Assembly: GCA_051872535.1 (NCBI GenBank)
Contig: JBJEDY010000028.1
Coordinates: 1-12,823 of the forward strand
Length of the DNA stretch: 12,823 nt
Direction of reading: 5' to 3'
DNA from: CAOJBM01 sp051872535
GTDB lineage: Bacteria; Bacillota_I; Bacilli_A; RF39; UBA660
Part shown: positions 1 through 7,028 of the stretch, one piece after another
Layout of the letters: the number at the start of each line of letters is the position of its first letter
How positions within the stretch are numbered: position 1 is the stretch's first letter
The notes under the pieces: model-generated
Seen by the model: only the letters and a program-made list of their open reading frames with translations
Databases searched by the model: none
Told to the model about the DNA's origin: nothing
Position numbers and translations under genes: made by a program

Positions 1-50
1 ATCGTTATATTAGTAGTATCATTTTAACTAATGATAAGGTATCTTTTTAA
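1..50 (+). other. possible 3' tail of an upstream gene
   Basis: The stretch before the first terminator may be the end of a gene that begins outside the window. Two frames are open from base 1 or 3: one reads eight hydrophobic-leaning codons and stops at 25-27, the other reads IILTNDKVSF and stops at 48-50. The second ends 14 bases before the terminator stem, the usual spacing. No family can be recognised from so few residues, and the segment could also be untranslated. Confidence 0.2.
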
Positions 51-64
51 AAAAGGATTAACAT

Positions 65-95
65 AATAGTCATTATTTAATGACTATTTTTCTTT
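65..95 (+). terminator. intrinsic terminator of the upstream unit
   Basis: A perfect stem, ATAGTCATT at 66-74 and AATGACTAT at 79-87, closes a four-base loop. A run of T (87-91) and further T-rich sequence to 95 follow. This is a rho-independent terminator for a gene left of the window. Its right arm overlaps the possible -35 box of the next operon. Confidence 0.75.
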
Positions 96-108
96 CATGT
101 GTTAAAAT
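80..108 (+). promoter_or_regulatory. probable promoter of the surface-glycan operon
   Basis: An extended -10 element, TG-T-TAAAAT, occupies 100-108. Seventeen bases upstream, ATGACT at 80-85 matches four of six positions of a sigma-A -35 box. Transcription would start near 115, giving a leader of about 20 bases that carries the ribosome site GGAAGTGAG at 121-129, five bases before the ATG at 135. The -35 box lies inside the terminator stem. The assignment is by eye and AT-rich DNA gives many false -10 boxes. Confidence 0.45.
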
Positions 109-134
109 AAAATTAGTTACGGAAGTGAGTAATA

Positions 135-848
135 ATGGAAAAAAAAGTATTAATTATCATTCCAGCTTATAATGAAGAGAAAAATATTTTAAATGTATAT
201 AATTCTATTAAAAATTATAAAAAAGTGAAATATGATGTAATAGTTATAAATGATGGTTCTAAAGATAATACTTATAAAGTATGTATTGATAATAAAATAC
301 CTGTAATAAATTTAATACACAATTTAGGTATTGGTGGAGCTGTTCAAACAGGTTATAAATATGCTTTAGAAAATGATTATGATATTGCTGTTCAATTTGA
401 TGGAGATGGGCAACACAATATTGATTGTGTAAAAGATATAATAAAGCCAATTATTGATGAAAAAGCTAACTTAGTAATTGGCTCAAGATTTGTTGAAAAG
501 AACAAAATAGGTTATAAAGCAACATTTGCAAGATTAATTGGTATTAGAATAATTTCTTTCTTTATTAAATTATTTTCTGGAAAAAAAGTTTATGATACAA
601 CATCTGGTTTTAGAGCTTGCGACAAAGATTTAATTAAATTTTTTTCATATAGTTATCCAATAGAATATCCTGAGCCAGTTTCTACGGTAGAAATTGTTAG
701 AAATGGATATAAATTTAAAGAGGTCCCCGTAATAATGAACGAAAGAAAAGAAGGAAAGTCTTCTATTGCTTCATGGCGAAAAGCTTATTATATGATTAAT
801 GTAATATTATCTATGTTTGTTGTATGGTTAAGGGGGAAGAAAAAATGA
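135..848 (+). CDS. GT2 glycosyltransferase, dolichol-phosphate-mannose-synthase-like
   Basis: This 237-residue protein is a family 2 glycosyltransferase of the DPM1/polyprenyl-phosphate sugar synthase type. The N-terminus IIIPAYNEE (7-15), the nucleotide-binding VINDGS (37-42) and the metal-binding DGDGQH (89-94) are canonical, as is a later TSGFRACDKD segment. Such enzymes usually move a sugar from a nucleotide donor to undecaprenyl phosphate at the inner membrane face. It has no C-terminal pair of membrane helices of the GtrB type, only a short hydrophobic stretch near the end. The stop overlaps the start of the DUF2304 gene as ATGA (845-848). Gene order and sizes match streptococcal GacI-GacJ, in which the small membrane partner stimulates a GlcNAc-phosphate-undecaprenol synthase. 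By analogy this enzyme may make an undecaprenyl-phosphate-linked side-chain sugar, but the sugar cannot be read from sequence. Confidence 0.88.
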   Translation: MEKKVLIIIPAYNEEKNILNVYNSIKNYKKVKYDVIVINDGSKDNTYKVCIDNKIPVINLIHNLGIGGAVQTGYKYALENDYDIAVQFDGDGQHNIDCVKDIIKPIIDEKANLVIGSRFVEKNKIGYKATFARLIGIRIISFFIKLFSGKKVYDTTSGFRACDKDLIKFFSYSYPIEYPEPVSTVEIVRNGYKFKEVPVIMNERKEGKSSIASWRKAYYMINVILSMFVVWLRGKKK

Positions 849-1195
849 GTACTGAATTAAGGGTATGGATGTGTTTAGTTTCTTTATTATTTGCAGTTAT
901 TATTACTATTATTTTAAAAAAAGGAAGAATGCCAATTAAATATGCATTAGTATGGTATTGTGCTGATACTGTAGTTTTATTAACTTCCTTATTTCCTTTT
1001 CTTATAAATCATATTTCTAAGTTTTTTGGGTTTGAAACCATTTCAAACTTTATAATATGCTTAATAATAGTTATTTTGATATTTATTACTATAGTATTAA
1101 CTATAATAATTTCTGGACAAAATGTAAAAATTAAGCTTTTAATACAAGAAGTATCATTATTAAAAGCAAAAGTTAAAAATGGTGAAAAAAAATGA
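845..1195 (+). CDS. DUF2304 small membrane protein (GacJ-like partner)
   Basis: The preferred start is the ATG at 845, giving 116 residues. It sits about ten bases after AAGGGGGAAG and forms an ATGA overlap with the previous gene. An in-frame ATG at 824 would add seven residues but lacks such a site. Three membrane segments are visible at about 8-25, 33-55 and 68-90, followed by a basic, heptad-like cytosolic tail. The KYALVWYCADTVVLLTSLFP stretch (32-51) is typical of DUF2304. Members are often coupled to DPM1-like GT2 enzymes; GacJ in group A Streptococcus binds and activates GacI. The double translational coupling here (ATGA at both ends) suggests balanced production with the flanking GT2 proteins. 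A membrane anchor and activator for the upstream enzyme is the likeliest role, by inference. Confidence 0.82.
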   Translation: MSTELRVWMCLVSLLFAVIITIILKKGRMPIKYALVWYCADTVVLLTSLFPFLINHISKFFGFETISNFIICLIIVILIFITIVLTIIISGQNVKIKLLIQEVSLLKAKVKNGEKK

Positions 1196-1977
1196 AAATA
1201 TCTTTAATAACTGTTTGTTATAATTCAAAAGATACCATTGAAGATACTTTAAAATCTGTATTAGATCAAACTTATAAAAATTATGAGTATATTATTGTTG
1301 ATGGAAAGAGTAATGATAATACAATAGATATTGTTAATAAATATAAAAAAAAATTTGGAAATAAGTTAAGAGTAATTTCAGAAAAAGATAAAGGTCTTTA
1401 TGATGCAATGAATAAAGGAATTAATCTAGCTACTGGGGAAATAATAGGAATACTAAATTCTGATGATATATTAGCTAATAAAAACGTATTCCAAAAAATT
1501 GTTGATAATTATGATGAAGAGACTGATATTTTATATGGTGATTTGTTATATTGCAATGAAGATTTTACAAAAGTAGTAAGAAACTATATTAGTGGAGAAA
1601 ATAAATCTTTAACTTTCTGTCCAGCTCATCCTACTATGTATGTAAGAAAAAAAGTATATGATAAAGTAGGTAAATATGATATTGAATTTAAAGTAGATGC
1701 AGATTATGACTTTATGATAAGAGCGAATAAAGCAAAATGTAAATTTAAATATTTGCATGAATACTTAGTATTAATGCGTATTGGCGGGACTAGTAATGGT
1801 ATTAAAGGTTATTTAAAAAATTTTAAAGACTGTTATTATGTATTAAAGAATAATGATATAGATTTTCCTCTTACTAAAACTGTTTTTAAATCATTTAAAA
1901 CATTAAAGCAAATATTTTTAGGTAAATTAATAAATAAAGCTTTAATTTCAAAAGTAAAAAATCAAAAAAATAATTAG
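1192..1977 (+). CDS. GT2 glycosyltransferase, WcaA/WcaE-like
   Basis: This 261-residue cytosolic GT-A glycosyltransferase starts with ISLITVCYNSKDTI (3-16). It has the donor-binding VDGKSNDNT (36-44), the conserved EKDKGLYDAMNKG (64-76) and the metal-binding NSDD (89-92). A later DADYDFMIRANKA segment is the acceptor/catalytic region of the family. These single-domain enzymes add one sugar to a lipid-linked oligosaccharide. The start overlaps the stop of the DUF2304 gene (ATGA at 1192-1195), so translation is coupled. The GT2 gene at 6031 has the same architecture and closely similar motifs, so the two look like paralogues adding different residues. Donor and linkage cannot be predicted. Confidence 0.88.
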   Translation: MKISLITVCYNSKDTIEDTLKSVLDQTYKNYEYIIVDGKSNDNTIDIVNKYKKKFGNKLRVISEKDKGLYDAMNKGINLATGEIIGILNSDDILANKNVFQKIVDNYDEETDILYGDLLYCNEDFTKVVRNYISGENKSLTFCPAHPTMYVRKKVYDKVGKYDIEFKVDADYDFMIRANKAKCKFKYLHEYLVLMRIGGTSNGIKGYLKNFKDCYYVLKNNDIDFPLTKTVFKSFKTLKQIFLGKLINKALISKVKNQKNN

Positions 1978-2079
1978 TAGTAGAATTTAAAAGTAATATG
2001 AAAGTTTTAAAATATAAACGAAAAAATTAATTTGATGGATAATTATTTCTATAAAATTGATATATATAGGTGATGTTTT

Positions 2080-3000
2080 ATGAAAAAAAATGTAGATGTT
2101 TCAGTAATTGTTACAACATATAACCCAAATTTTGAAAAGTTTTTATTAACGCTTGATTCTATAATAAATCAAAAAGATATTAATTTCGAAATAATTATTT
2201 CCGATGATGGTTCAAAAGAGAATTATTTTAAGGAAATTAAGAATTATATGTTAGAAAAAAATTTTAATAATTATATTCTAATAGAAAATAAAAATAATCA
2301 AGGTACAGTATTAAATGTTTATGAAGGAATAAAAAAAGCGAATGGACAGTATATTAAATGCATAAGTCCAGGTGATGAATTTAATGGAGATAATATTTTG
2401 TCTTTATGGGTAAATAGTTTAAAAAAAAGTGGCAAAAAGTGGTCTTTTTCTGATTCAATATATTATTATTTAAATAATGATCAAAAAAAATCAGTTGTAG
2501 TTGATGCTCATCCACGAGTGTTAAAATATTTTAAAAATGGTAATAATAAAAAATGCATAATGACTTATGTTGTATATAGTGATTTGGCATTAGGAGCAGC
2601 AGTTTTATGCGAAAAAGATATTTTTGAAAAATATCTAAAGAGAATTATAAATAAAATAAAATATTGTGAAGATTATGTTTATAGACTATTAATGTTTGAT
2701 GGTCATATCGGTTATTATTTTGAAAAGAATGCAATACTTTATGAATACGGAACAGGAATTTCGACTAAAAAAGATGATAAATGGTCAAAAAGGATTTATG
2801 AGGACTATAATAATTTAAATGATATTTTAGAGAGTCAAAAAAATCTTACAGATTTTCAGAAAAAAATGGTAAAAATGATTCACAATAGAAGAACTAAAAA
2901 ATTTTCTATAAGTTATTTTTTTAATCCAGTGGGGTTATATTTCTTTTTTAAATTATTTATTAGTAAAAGAAAAACAAATAATAAAGGATGGAGTCAATAA
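2080..3000 (+). CDS. GT2 glycosyltransferase
   Basis: This 306-residue family 2 glycosyltransferase has VSVIVTTYNP (7-16) at the N-terminus, the nucleotide site IISDDGS (39-45) and NNQGTVLNVYEGI (72-84). SPGDEF at 96-101 replaces the more usual DXD box, as in a subset of capsule and teichoic-acid type GT2 enzymes. A C-terminal hydrophobic, basic segment (FFNPVGLYFFFKLFISK) may bind the membrane. The ATG at 2080 follows a good ribosome site, AGGTGAT at 2068-2074. A gap of 102 bases separates it from the previous gene, the longest in the operon. I see no convincing promoter or terminator there, so read-through is likely. Confidence 0.85.
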   Translation: MKKNVDVSVIVTTYNPNFEKFLLTLDSIINQKDINFEIIISDDGSKENYFKEIKNYMLEKNFNNYILIENKNNQGTVLNVYEGIKKANGQYIKCISPGDEFNGDNILSLWVNSLKKSGKKWSFSDSIYYYLNNDQKKSVVVDAHPRVLKYFKNGNNKKCIMTYVVYSDLALGAAVLCEKDIFEKYLKRIINKIKYCEDYVYRLLMFDGHIGYYFEKNAILYEYGTGISTKKDDKWSKRIYEDYNNLNDILESQKNLTDFQKKMVKMIHNRRTKKFSISYFFNPVGLYFFFKLFISKRKTNNKGWSQ

Positions 3001-3003
3001 TAT

Positions 3004-3423
3004 ATGGATGTTATAAAAATTGATTTTATGTCACATGGAGATGATCGTGGACAATTAGTTGCCATCGAAGAACACAAGGATATTCCTTTTGCTATAAAAA
3101 GAGTTTATTATATATATGATACGTTAAAAGATGTGGTAAGGGGATATCATGCCCATAAATGTCTGAAACAAGTATTAATATGTGTTCATGGAAGTTGTAA
3201 AATAAAACTTGATGATGGTTATTCACAAGAAATTGTAGTTTTGGATAAACCTTATGAAGGATTATATCTTGAAAGTAGTATTTGGCGGGAAATGTTTGAT
3301 TTCTCTTCTGATGCAGTTTTATTAGTTTTGGCCTCAGAACCATATGACGAAAATGATTATATAAGAAATTATGATGATTTTATTAAGTATGTAAAAGAAT
3401 CTAAAAATATTAACATTGATTAA
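3004..3423 (+). CDS. fdtA: dTDP-4-keto-6-deoxyglucose 3,4-ketoisomerase-like cupin (FdtA/QdtA family)
   Basis: This 139-residue protein has the usual FdtA length and features: GDDRGQLVAIEEHKDIPF (12-29), the RGYHAHK motif (46-52) and a C-terminal block WREMFDF, VLLVLAS, DYIRNYDDF. The two histidines of the motif, H49 and H51, are the residues taken as catalytic in this family. FdtA isomerises dTDP-4-keto-6-deoxyglucose to the 3-keto-6-deoxygalactose product; QdtA and Tyl1a give related epimers. The product is normally aminated and acylated to dTDP-Fuc3NAc or dTDP-Qui3NAc. No aminotransferase, acyltransferase or RmlA/RmlB gene is present in the window. The gene begins three bases after the previous stop, with GGATGGAG at 2986-2993 upstream. 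It looks slightly less AT-rich than its neighbours. Which epimer it makes is uncertain. Confidence 0.85.
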   Translation: MDVIKIDFMSHGDDRGQLVAIEEHKDIPFAIKRVYYIYDTLKDVVRGYHAHKCLKQVLICVHGSCKIKLDDGYSQEIVVLDKPYEGLYLESSIWREMFDFSSDAVLLVLASEPYDENDYIRNYDDFIKYVKESKNINID

Positions 3424-3449
3424 ATGAAAATTGATTTTGGTGATATTTT

Positions 3450-4889
3450 ATGAAAAAAATGAAATTATTTATTGAAAATTTTTTAGTTTATGGTTTTGGA
3501 GGAGCAATTAGTGCTATTGTTCCATTTTTGATGTTGCCAATTATTACAAGACTTATGCCCAATTCAACATATTTTGGAATTAGTGATATGGCAAATACTT
3601 TAATTTCTCTTGCAATATATTTTGGAATATTAGGTACTTATGATGCAATGTTTAGAGTATATTTTGATAAAGATGAGATATCTTTTAAAAAAAGAGTTTG
3701 TTCAACTGCATTAGTAATTACTTTAATAAGTTCTTTTATTGTTTCCTTTTTATTAATAATATTAAAAAATCAAATAAATGATATATTTTTTTCTGGTATT
3801 AACTATAAATTTTTAATTTATATAATAGCTATAGCTGTTTTTGTAACTTCAAGCAATAGTATAGTAGCAGCACCAGTTAGAATGCAAAATAGGAAAAGGA
3901 TTTATATATTAATAAATTTTATTAGTCCAATCTTATCATATTCTTTATCTATAATTTTATTAATAAAAGGATATTATGAAATAGCACTACCACTGGGTGT
4001 TGCAATTTCAGGATTAATAACAGAAATTATATTTTTTATTATAAATAGAAAATATTTTTCTTTCAAATTATTTGATAAAAAAATATTTAAAGAATTGTTG
4101 GTTCTTGGGGTACCTTTAGTTCCAAATTTTATAATATATTGGATATTTAATTCTTTTGATAAAATAATGATTACTAATTTTTTAAATATAGGAGAAGCAG
4201 GTATTTATTCTGTTGGCGCAAAAATTGCAAGTGCTAGTCAATTAATTTATCTTGCTTTTAGTGGTGGATGGCAGTATTTTTCTTTTTCTACTATGAAAGA
4301 AAAAAATCAAGTAAAAAATAATTCACTTGTATTTGAATATCTAGCTATATTAAGTTTTACTCTTGGTATTTTAATGTGTTTATTTAGTAAAACAATTTTT
4401 ACAGTTTTATTTGAAGAGGAATATTTGAAAGCTTATATAATAGCACCTTATCTATTTTTGGCACCTTTATTACTCATGCTTTTTCAAGTGGCATCTAATC
4501 AGTTTTTAGTTGTTAAAAAGACTTGGCCAAATCCTTTAATTTTATTATTAGGAGCTGTTGCTAATATATATCTAAATTATCTTTTAATTCCAGTTTTGGG
4601 AATTGAAGGAGCTTCGATTGCGACACTAATTGGTTATATAATTTCTGTCATTATTGCTATAGTTATACTTAAAAAAATGAAATTAATGATAATATCAAAA
4701 AGAGTGGTTTGTTGCTTTTTGTTGCTGATTATTTATATGATATTATGGAGATTATTATTGCATATGTATTTTGTATTTAATGTTTTAGCAGTTATTCTTT
4801 TAATAGGTATTTATATTATCATTTATAAAAATGATTTAAATTTTTTGTTTCAATCGGTAAAATGTTTAAAATCTAATAAAAATATTTAG
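3450..4889 (+). CDS. Wzx-like polysaccharide flippase (oligosaccharide exporter, MVF/PST family)
   Basis: This 479-residue, highly hydrophobic protein has about 12-14 membrane segments across its whole length. The N-terminus, with FLVYGFGGAISAIVPFLMLP (11-30) followed by IITR, is typical of Wzx/RfbX-type flippases. Later features are the VPLVPNFIIYWIFNSFDKIM segment at the start of the second half and a NYLLIPVLGIEGASIATLIG stretch, both common in the family. Such proteins move undecaprenyl-diphosphate-linked repeat units to the outer membrane leaflet, where a Wzy polymerase acts; no polymerase is visible here. The start at 3450 follows GGTGAT (3439-3444). It lies 26 bases after the ketoisomerase gene and nine bases before the GT4 gene, in one operon. 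Confidence 0.88.
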   Translation: MKKMKLFIENFLVYGFGGAISAIVPFLMLPIITRLMPNSTYFGISDMANTLISLAIYFGILGTYDAMFRVYFDKDEISFKKRVCSTALVITLISSFIVSFLLIILKNQINDIFFSGINYKFLIYIIAIAVFVTSSNSIVAAPVRMQNRKRIYILINFISPILSYSLSIILLIKGYYEIALPLGVAISGLITEIIFFIINRKYFSFKLFDKKIFKELLVLGVPLVPNFIIYWIFNSFDKIMITNFLNIGEAGIYSVGAKIASASQLIYLAFSGGWQYFSFSTMKEKNQVKNNSLVFEYLAILSFTLGILMCLFSKTIFTVLFEEEYLKAYIIAPYLFLAPLLLMLFQVASNQFLVVKKTWPNPLILLLGAVANIYLNYLLIPVLGIEGASIATLIGYIISVIIAIVILKKMKLMIISKRVVCCFLLLIIYMILWRLLLHMYFVFNVLAVILLIGIYIIIYKNDLNFLFQSVKCLKSNKNI

Positions 4890-4898
4890 GGAGGTATT

Positions 4899-6026
4899 AT
4901 GAGAATAGGAATTGATGTGACATGGCTTAAACCTAAAAAATCAGGAGGTGTTGAATCTTATTTAAGAAATTTGCTAGATGGTTTTATCTCAATTGAAAAT
5001 AATAATGAATATATCTTATTAACAGCTAAAGATAATGATTCGACTTTTGATTGCTATTTAAAAGATAAAAGATTTTCAAAAATAATTTGTAATACTTATG
5101 CAAATAAAGTTAAAAGTCATTTATTATGGCAAAATTTATGTGAATATAAAGTATTGAAAAAAAATAAAATTGATTTTTGTTTTTTTCCAGTTTATGAAAT
5201 GCCAGTTTATAAAAATAAAAAAATAAAGTGTGTTACTACTATTTGTGATATACAAGCTTTACACTATCCAGAGTATTTTTCTAAGTTAGAAAATGTTTGG
5301 TTTAAAATTGGATGGCAAAAAGCTTTAAATAATGCTGATATGATTATTGCAATTAGTGATTTTACTAAAGAAGATTTAACCAAAAACTTTAAACACAAAG
5401 ATAATATAAAAAGAATATATTTACCAATTGTTATAAATGATGATAAAGTTAATTTTGATGTTTTAGCTAAAAGATATAATATAGAAAAAAATAAATATTT
5501 TTATACAGTTAGCTCTTTACATAAACATAAAAATCTTATTACTTTAATTAATACAATTGAAATAATTGTTAAAGAAAAATTTAAAGGAATACCAGATAAA
5601 TTAGTTATTTCTGGAATAGGTGGACCTCAAAAAGTTGAATTAGAAAATATAATTAAAGAAAAGAAATTAGAAAAAAATATAATATTAACGCCTTTCATAG
5701 CAAATGAAGAGAGAAACTGTTTAATAAAGAATAATAATGTATTTTTATTTCCTAGTATTTTTGAAGGATTTGGTATGCCCCCAATAGAAGCTTTAATGTT
5801 GGGTAGTAAAGTAATTACCACTAAATGTACTTCTTTAATGGAAGTTACAAAAGGTTATTGTACTTATGTTGAAGATCCGCTCAACGAAAATGAATGGATT
5901 GAACAAATAAAAAAAGTTCAGTTATTACCTAATAAAAAATACAAATTTCCAGAATATGCTAAAGAAACTATTGCACAAGAGTATTTAGAAACTTTTTATG
6001 AAATTTATAAAAATGAAAGAGAGTAA
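4899..6026 (+). CDS. GT4 glycosyltransferase (GT-B fold)
   Basis: This 375-residue retaining GT-B enzyme belongs to family GT4. The N-terminal domain opens with MRIGIDVTWLKPKKSGGVES (1-20), a glycine-rich acceptor-site loop. A CDIQALHYPEYFSK segment and AISDFTKEDL mark the hinge side. The C-terminal donor domain begins near SSLHKHKNLITLI and contains the EX7E motif EGFGMPPIE, with E289 and E297, followed by GSKVITTKCTSLMEV. Close relatives transfer mannose, rhamnose or similar sugars to lipid-linked intermediates. The ribosome site AGGGAGG (4888-4894) is the strongest in the operon, overlapping the previous stop codon. The gene ends four bases before the preferred start of the next GT2. Confidence 0.88.
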   Translation: MRIGIDVTWLKPKKSGGVESYLRNLLDGFISIENNNEYILLTAKDNDSTFDCYLKDKRFSKIICNTYANKVKSHLLWQNLCEYKVLKKNKIDFCFFPVYEMPVYKNKKIKCVTTICDIQALHYPEYFSKLENVWFKIGWQKALNNADMIIAISDFTKEDLTKNFKHKDNIKRIYLPIVINDDKVNFDVLAKRYNIEKNKYFYTVSSLHKHKNLITLINTIEIIVKEKFKGIPDKLVISGIGGPQKVELENIIKEKKLEKNIILTPFIANEERNCLIKNNNVFLFPSIFEGFGMPPIEALMLGSKVITTKCTSLMEVTKGYCTYVEDPLNENEWIEQIKKVQLLPNKKYKFPEYAKETIAQEYLETFYEIYKNERE

Positions 6027-6030
6027 TCAT

Positions 6031-6837
6031 ATGAGAAAAATTTTATCAATTGTGACTGTATGTTATAATTCAGAAAAAACTATTGAAAGATGTATAAATA
6101 GTATTTTACCTCAATTAAGTGAGTCTATAGAATATATAATTATAGATGGAAAAAGTAGCGATAAAACTATGGAAATTGTTAAAAAATATAAACATAAACT
6201 TAGATATATTTCTGATGAAGATACCGGAATATATAATGCTATGAATAAGGGTATAAAAATGAGTAAGGGAGAGTATGTGCTTTTTATAAATAGTGATGAT
6301 TATTTAATTGAAAAATCTTTAGAAAAAGTTATGCCAATTTTATCAAGTAAAAAATATGATGTTATATATGGGGACACTTTATATGTTTTAAATCTTGAAA
6401 ACGAACTTTATTATAGAAAAGTTGAAAGTATGGAAAATTTAAATAAAATGAATTATGGAAGTATTTTATGTCATCAAAGCACATTTACGAGGGTTGATGC
6501 TCTTAAAAAAATTGGAATGTTTGATGAAAGGTATAAAATTGTGGGAGATTGGGATTCATTTATAAAATTAAGAAATGCTGGATATACTTTTAAACATATT
6601 AATGAATTGATATGCTATTTTTCTATTGAAGGAGTTTCTAATACAAAATTTAAATTTAAAGAATTTAAACAAGTAAGAAAAAATAATAAAGTTTATAAAG
6701 TTATAAATTTCTACTTTTTATTTGACTTGAAAAACTACCTATTGTTAAAATTGAAAAAATTTTTCAAAAAATATTTAGGCTATGACATAGAAAAAGTAAG
6801 AGTGAAAAAAGGATATTATAAAAAACTTAATGATTAA
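6031..6837 (+). CDS. GT2 glycosyltransferase, WcaA/WcaE-like
   Basis: I choose the ATG at 6031 (268 residues). It follows AAAGAGAG at 6016-6023 with good spacing and places the family start, MRKILSIVTVCYNS, at the N-terminus. Upstream in-frame ATGs at 5998 and 6013 would extend into the GT4 gene and add residues unlike the family. Motifs are IIDGKSSDKT (37-46), DEDTGIYNAMNKG (62-74) and the metal-binding NSDD (87-90), with a later VGDWDSFIKLRNAG catalytic-region segment. The C-terminus is strongly basic with hydrophobic patches and probably associates with the membrane. It is the last gene of the first sugar operon and appears paralogous to the GT2 at 1192. Donor and acceptor are unknown. Confidence 0.87.
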   Translation: MRKILSIVTVCYNSEKTIERCINSILPQLSESIEYIIIDGKSSDKTMEIVKKYKHKLRYISDEDTGIYNAMNKGIKMSKGEYVLFINSDDYLIEKSLEKVMPILSSKKYDVIYGDTLYVLNLENELYYRKVESMENLNKMNYGSILCHQSTFTRVDALKKIGMFDERYKIVGDWDSFIKLRNAGYTFKHINELICYFSIEGVSNTKFKFKEFKQVRKNNKVYKVINFYFLFDLKNYLLLKLKKFFKKYLGYDIEKVRVKKGYYKKLND

Positions 6838-6944
6838 TTAAATTTTATTGTTTGTTAATTTTCTCAATATAGTGGTTCAAATGTTTAATTTGACATTACA
6901 ATATTATTTGTGGTTACTTTTAATATTAACTAAAATTTCAAAGT

Positions 6945-7004
6945 AAAAACTCCATTCTTCATACTAAAACTAAACATAAAGCTTAAGTTTGAACGGAGTT
7001 TTTT
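6945..7004. terminator. probable bidirectional terminator between convergent units
   Basis: AAAAACTCC at 6945-6953 pairs with GGAGTTTTT at 6995-7003. After one A-C mismatch the stem continues with TTC (6955-6957) and GAA (6991-6993). An inner stem, AAACT (6967-6971) with AGTTT (6986-6990), can shorten the large loop. T runs lie on the outer side in both directions, so it can end the glycan operon on the plus strand and the amidohydrolase gene on the minus strand. The long loop is unusual. Confidence 0.65.
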
Positions 7005-7028
7005 ATATGATAATTATAACCAGTAGTA

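Noticed and set aside
259..450. Minus-strand open frame of 63 codons inside the first GT2 gene
   Set aside because: It lies wholly within a well-supported gene, is rich in His, Tyr and Leu as expected from the complement of AT-rich coding DNA, and has no family resemblance.
1998..2030. Ten-codon frame in the 102-base gap of the first operon
   Set aside because: Too short, with no ribosome site and no recognisable product.
2032..2066. Internal promoter before the GT2 gene at 2080
   Set aside because: TTGATG has no -10 at a workable distance, and the extended TG-A-TATATA element would start transcription inside the ribosome site.
3092..3343. Minus-strand open frame of 83 codons inside the ketoisomerase gene
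   Set aside because: The plus-strand protein shows the full FdtA signature; the antisense translation has no recognisable domain.
5627..5821. Minus-strand open frame of 64 codons inside the GT4 gene
   Set aside because: It overlaps the EX7E donor domain of the GT4 enzyme in antisense and looks like a composition artefact.
5998..6030. Longer N-terminus for the last GT2 gene
   Set aside because: The extra 11 residues precede the conserved family start and lack a ribosome site, while the ATG at 6031 has one.
6890..6926. TTGACA followed by AT-rich sequence as a promoter for a small RNA ending at the convergent terminator
   Set aside because: The perfect -35-like hexamer has no good -10 at 16-18 bases; TAATAT is 25 bases away. 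It is left as chance unless a transcript is found.
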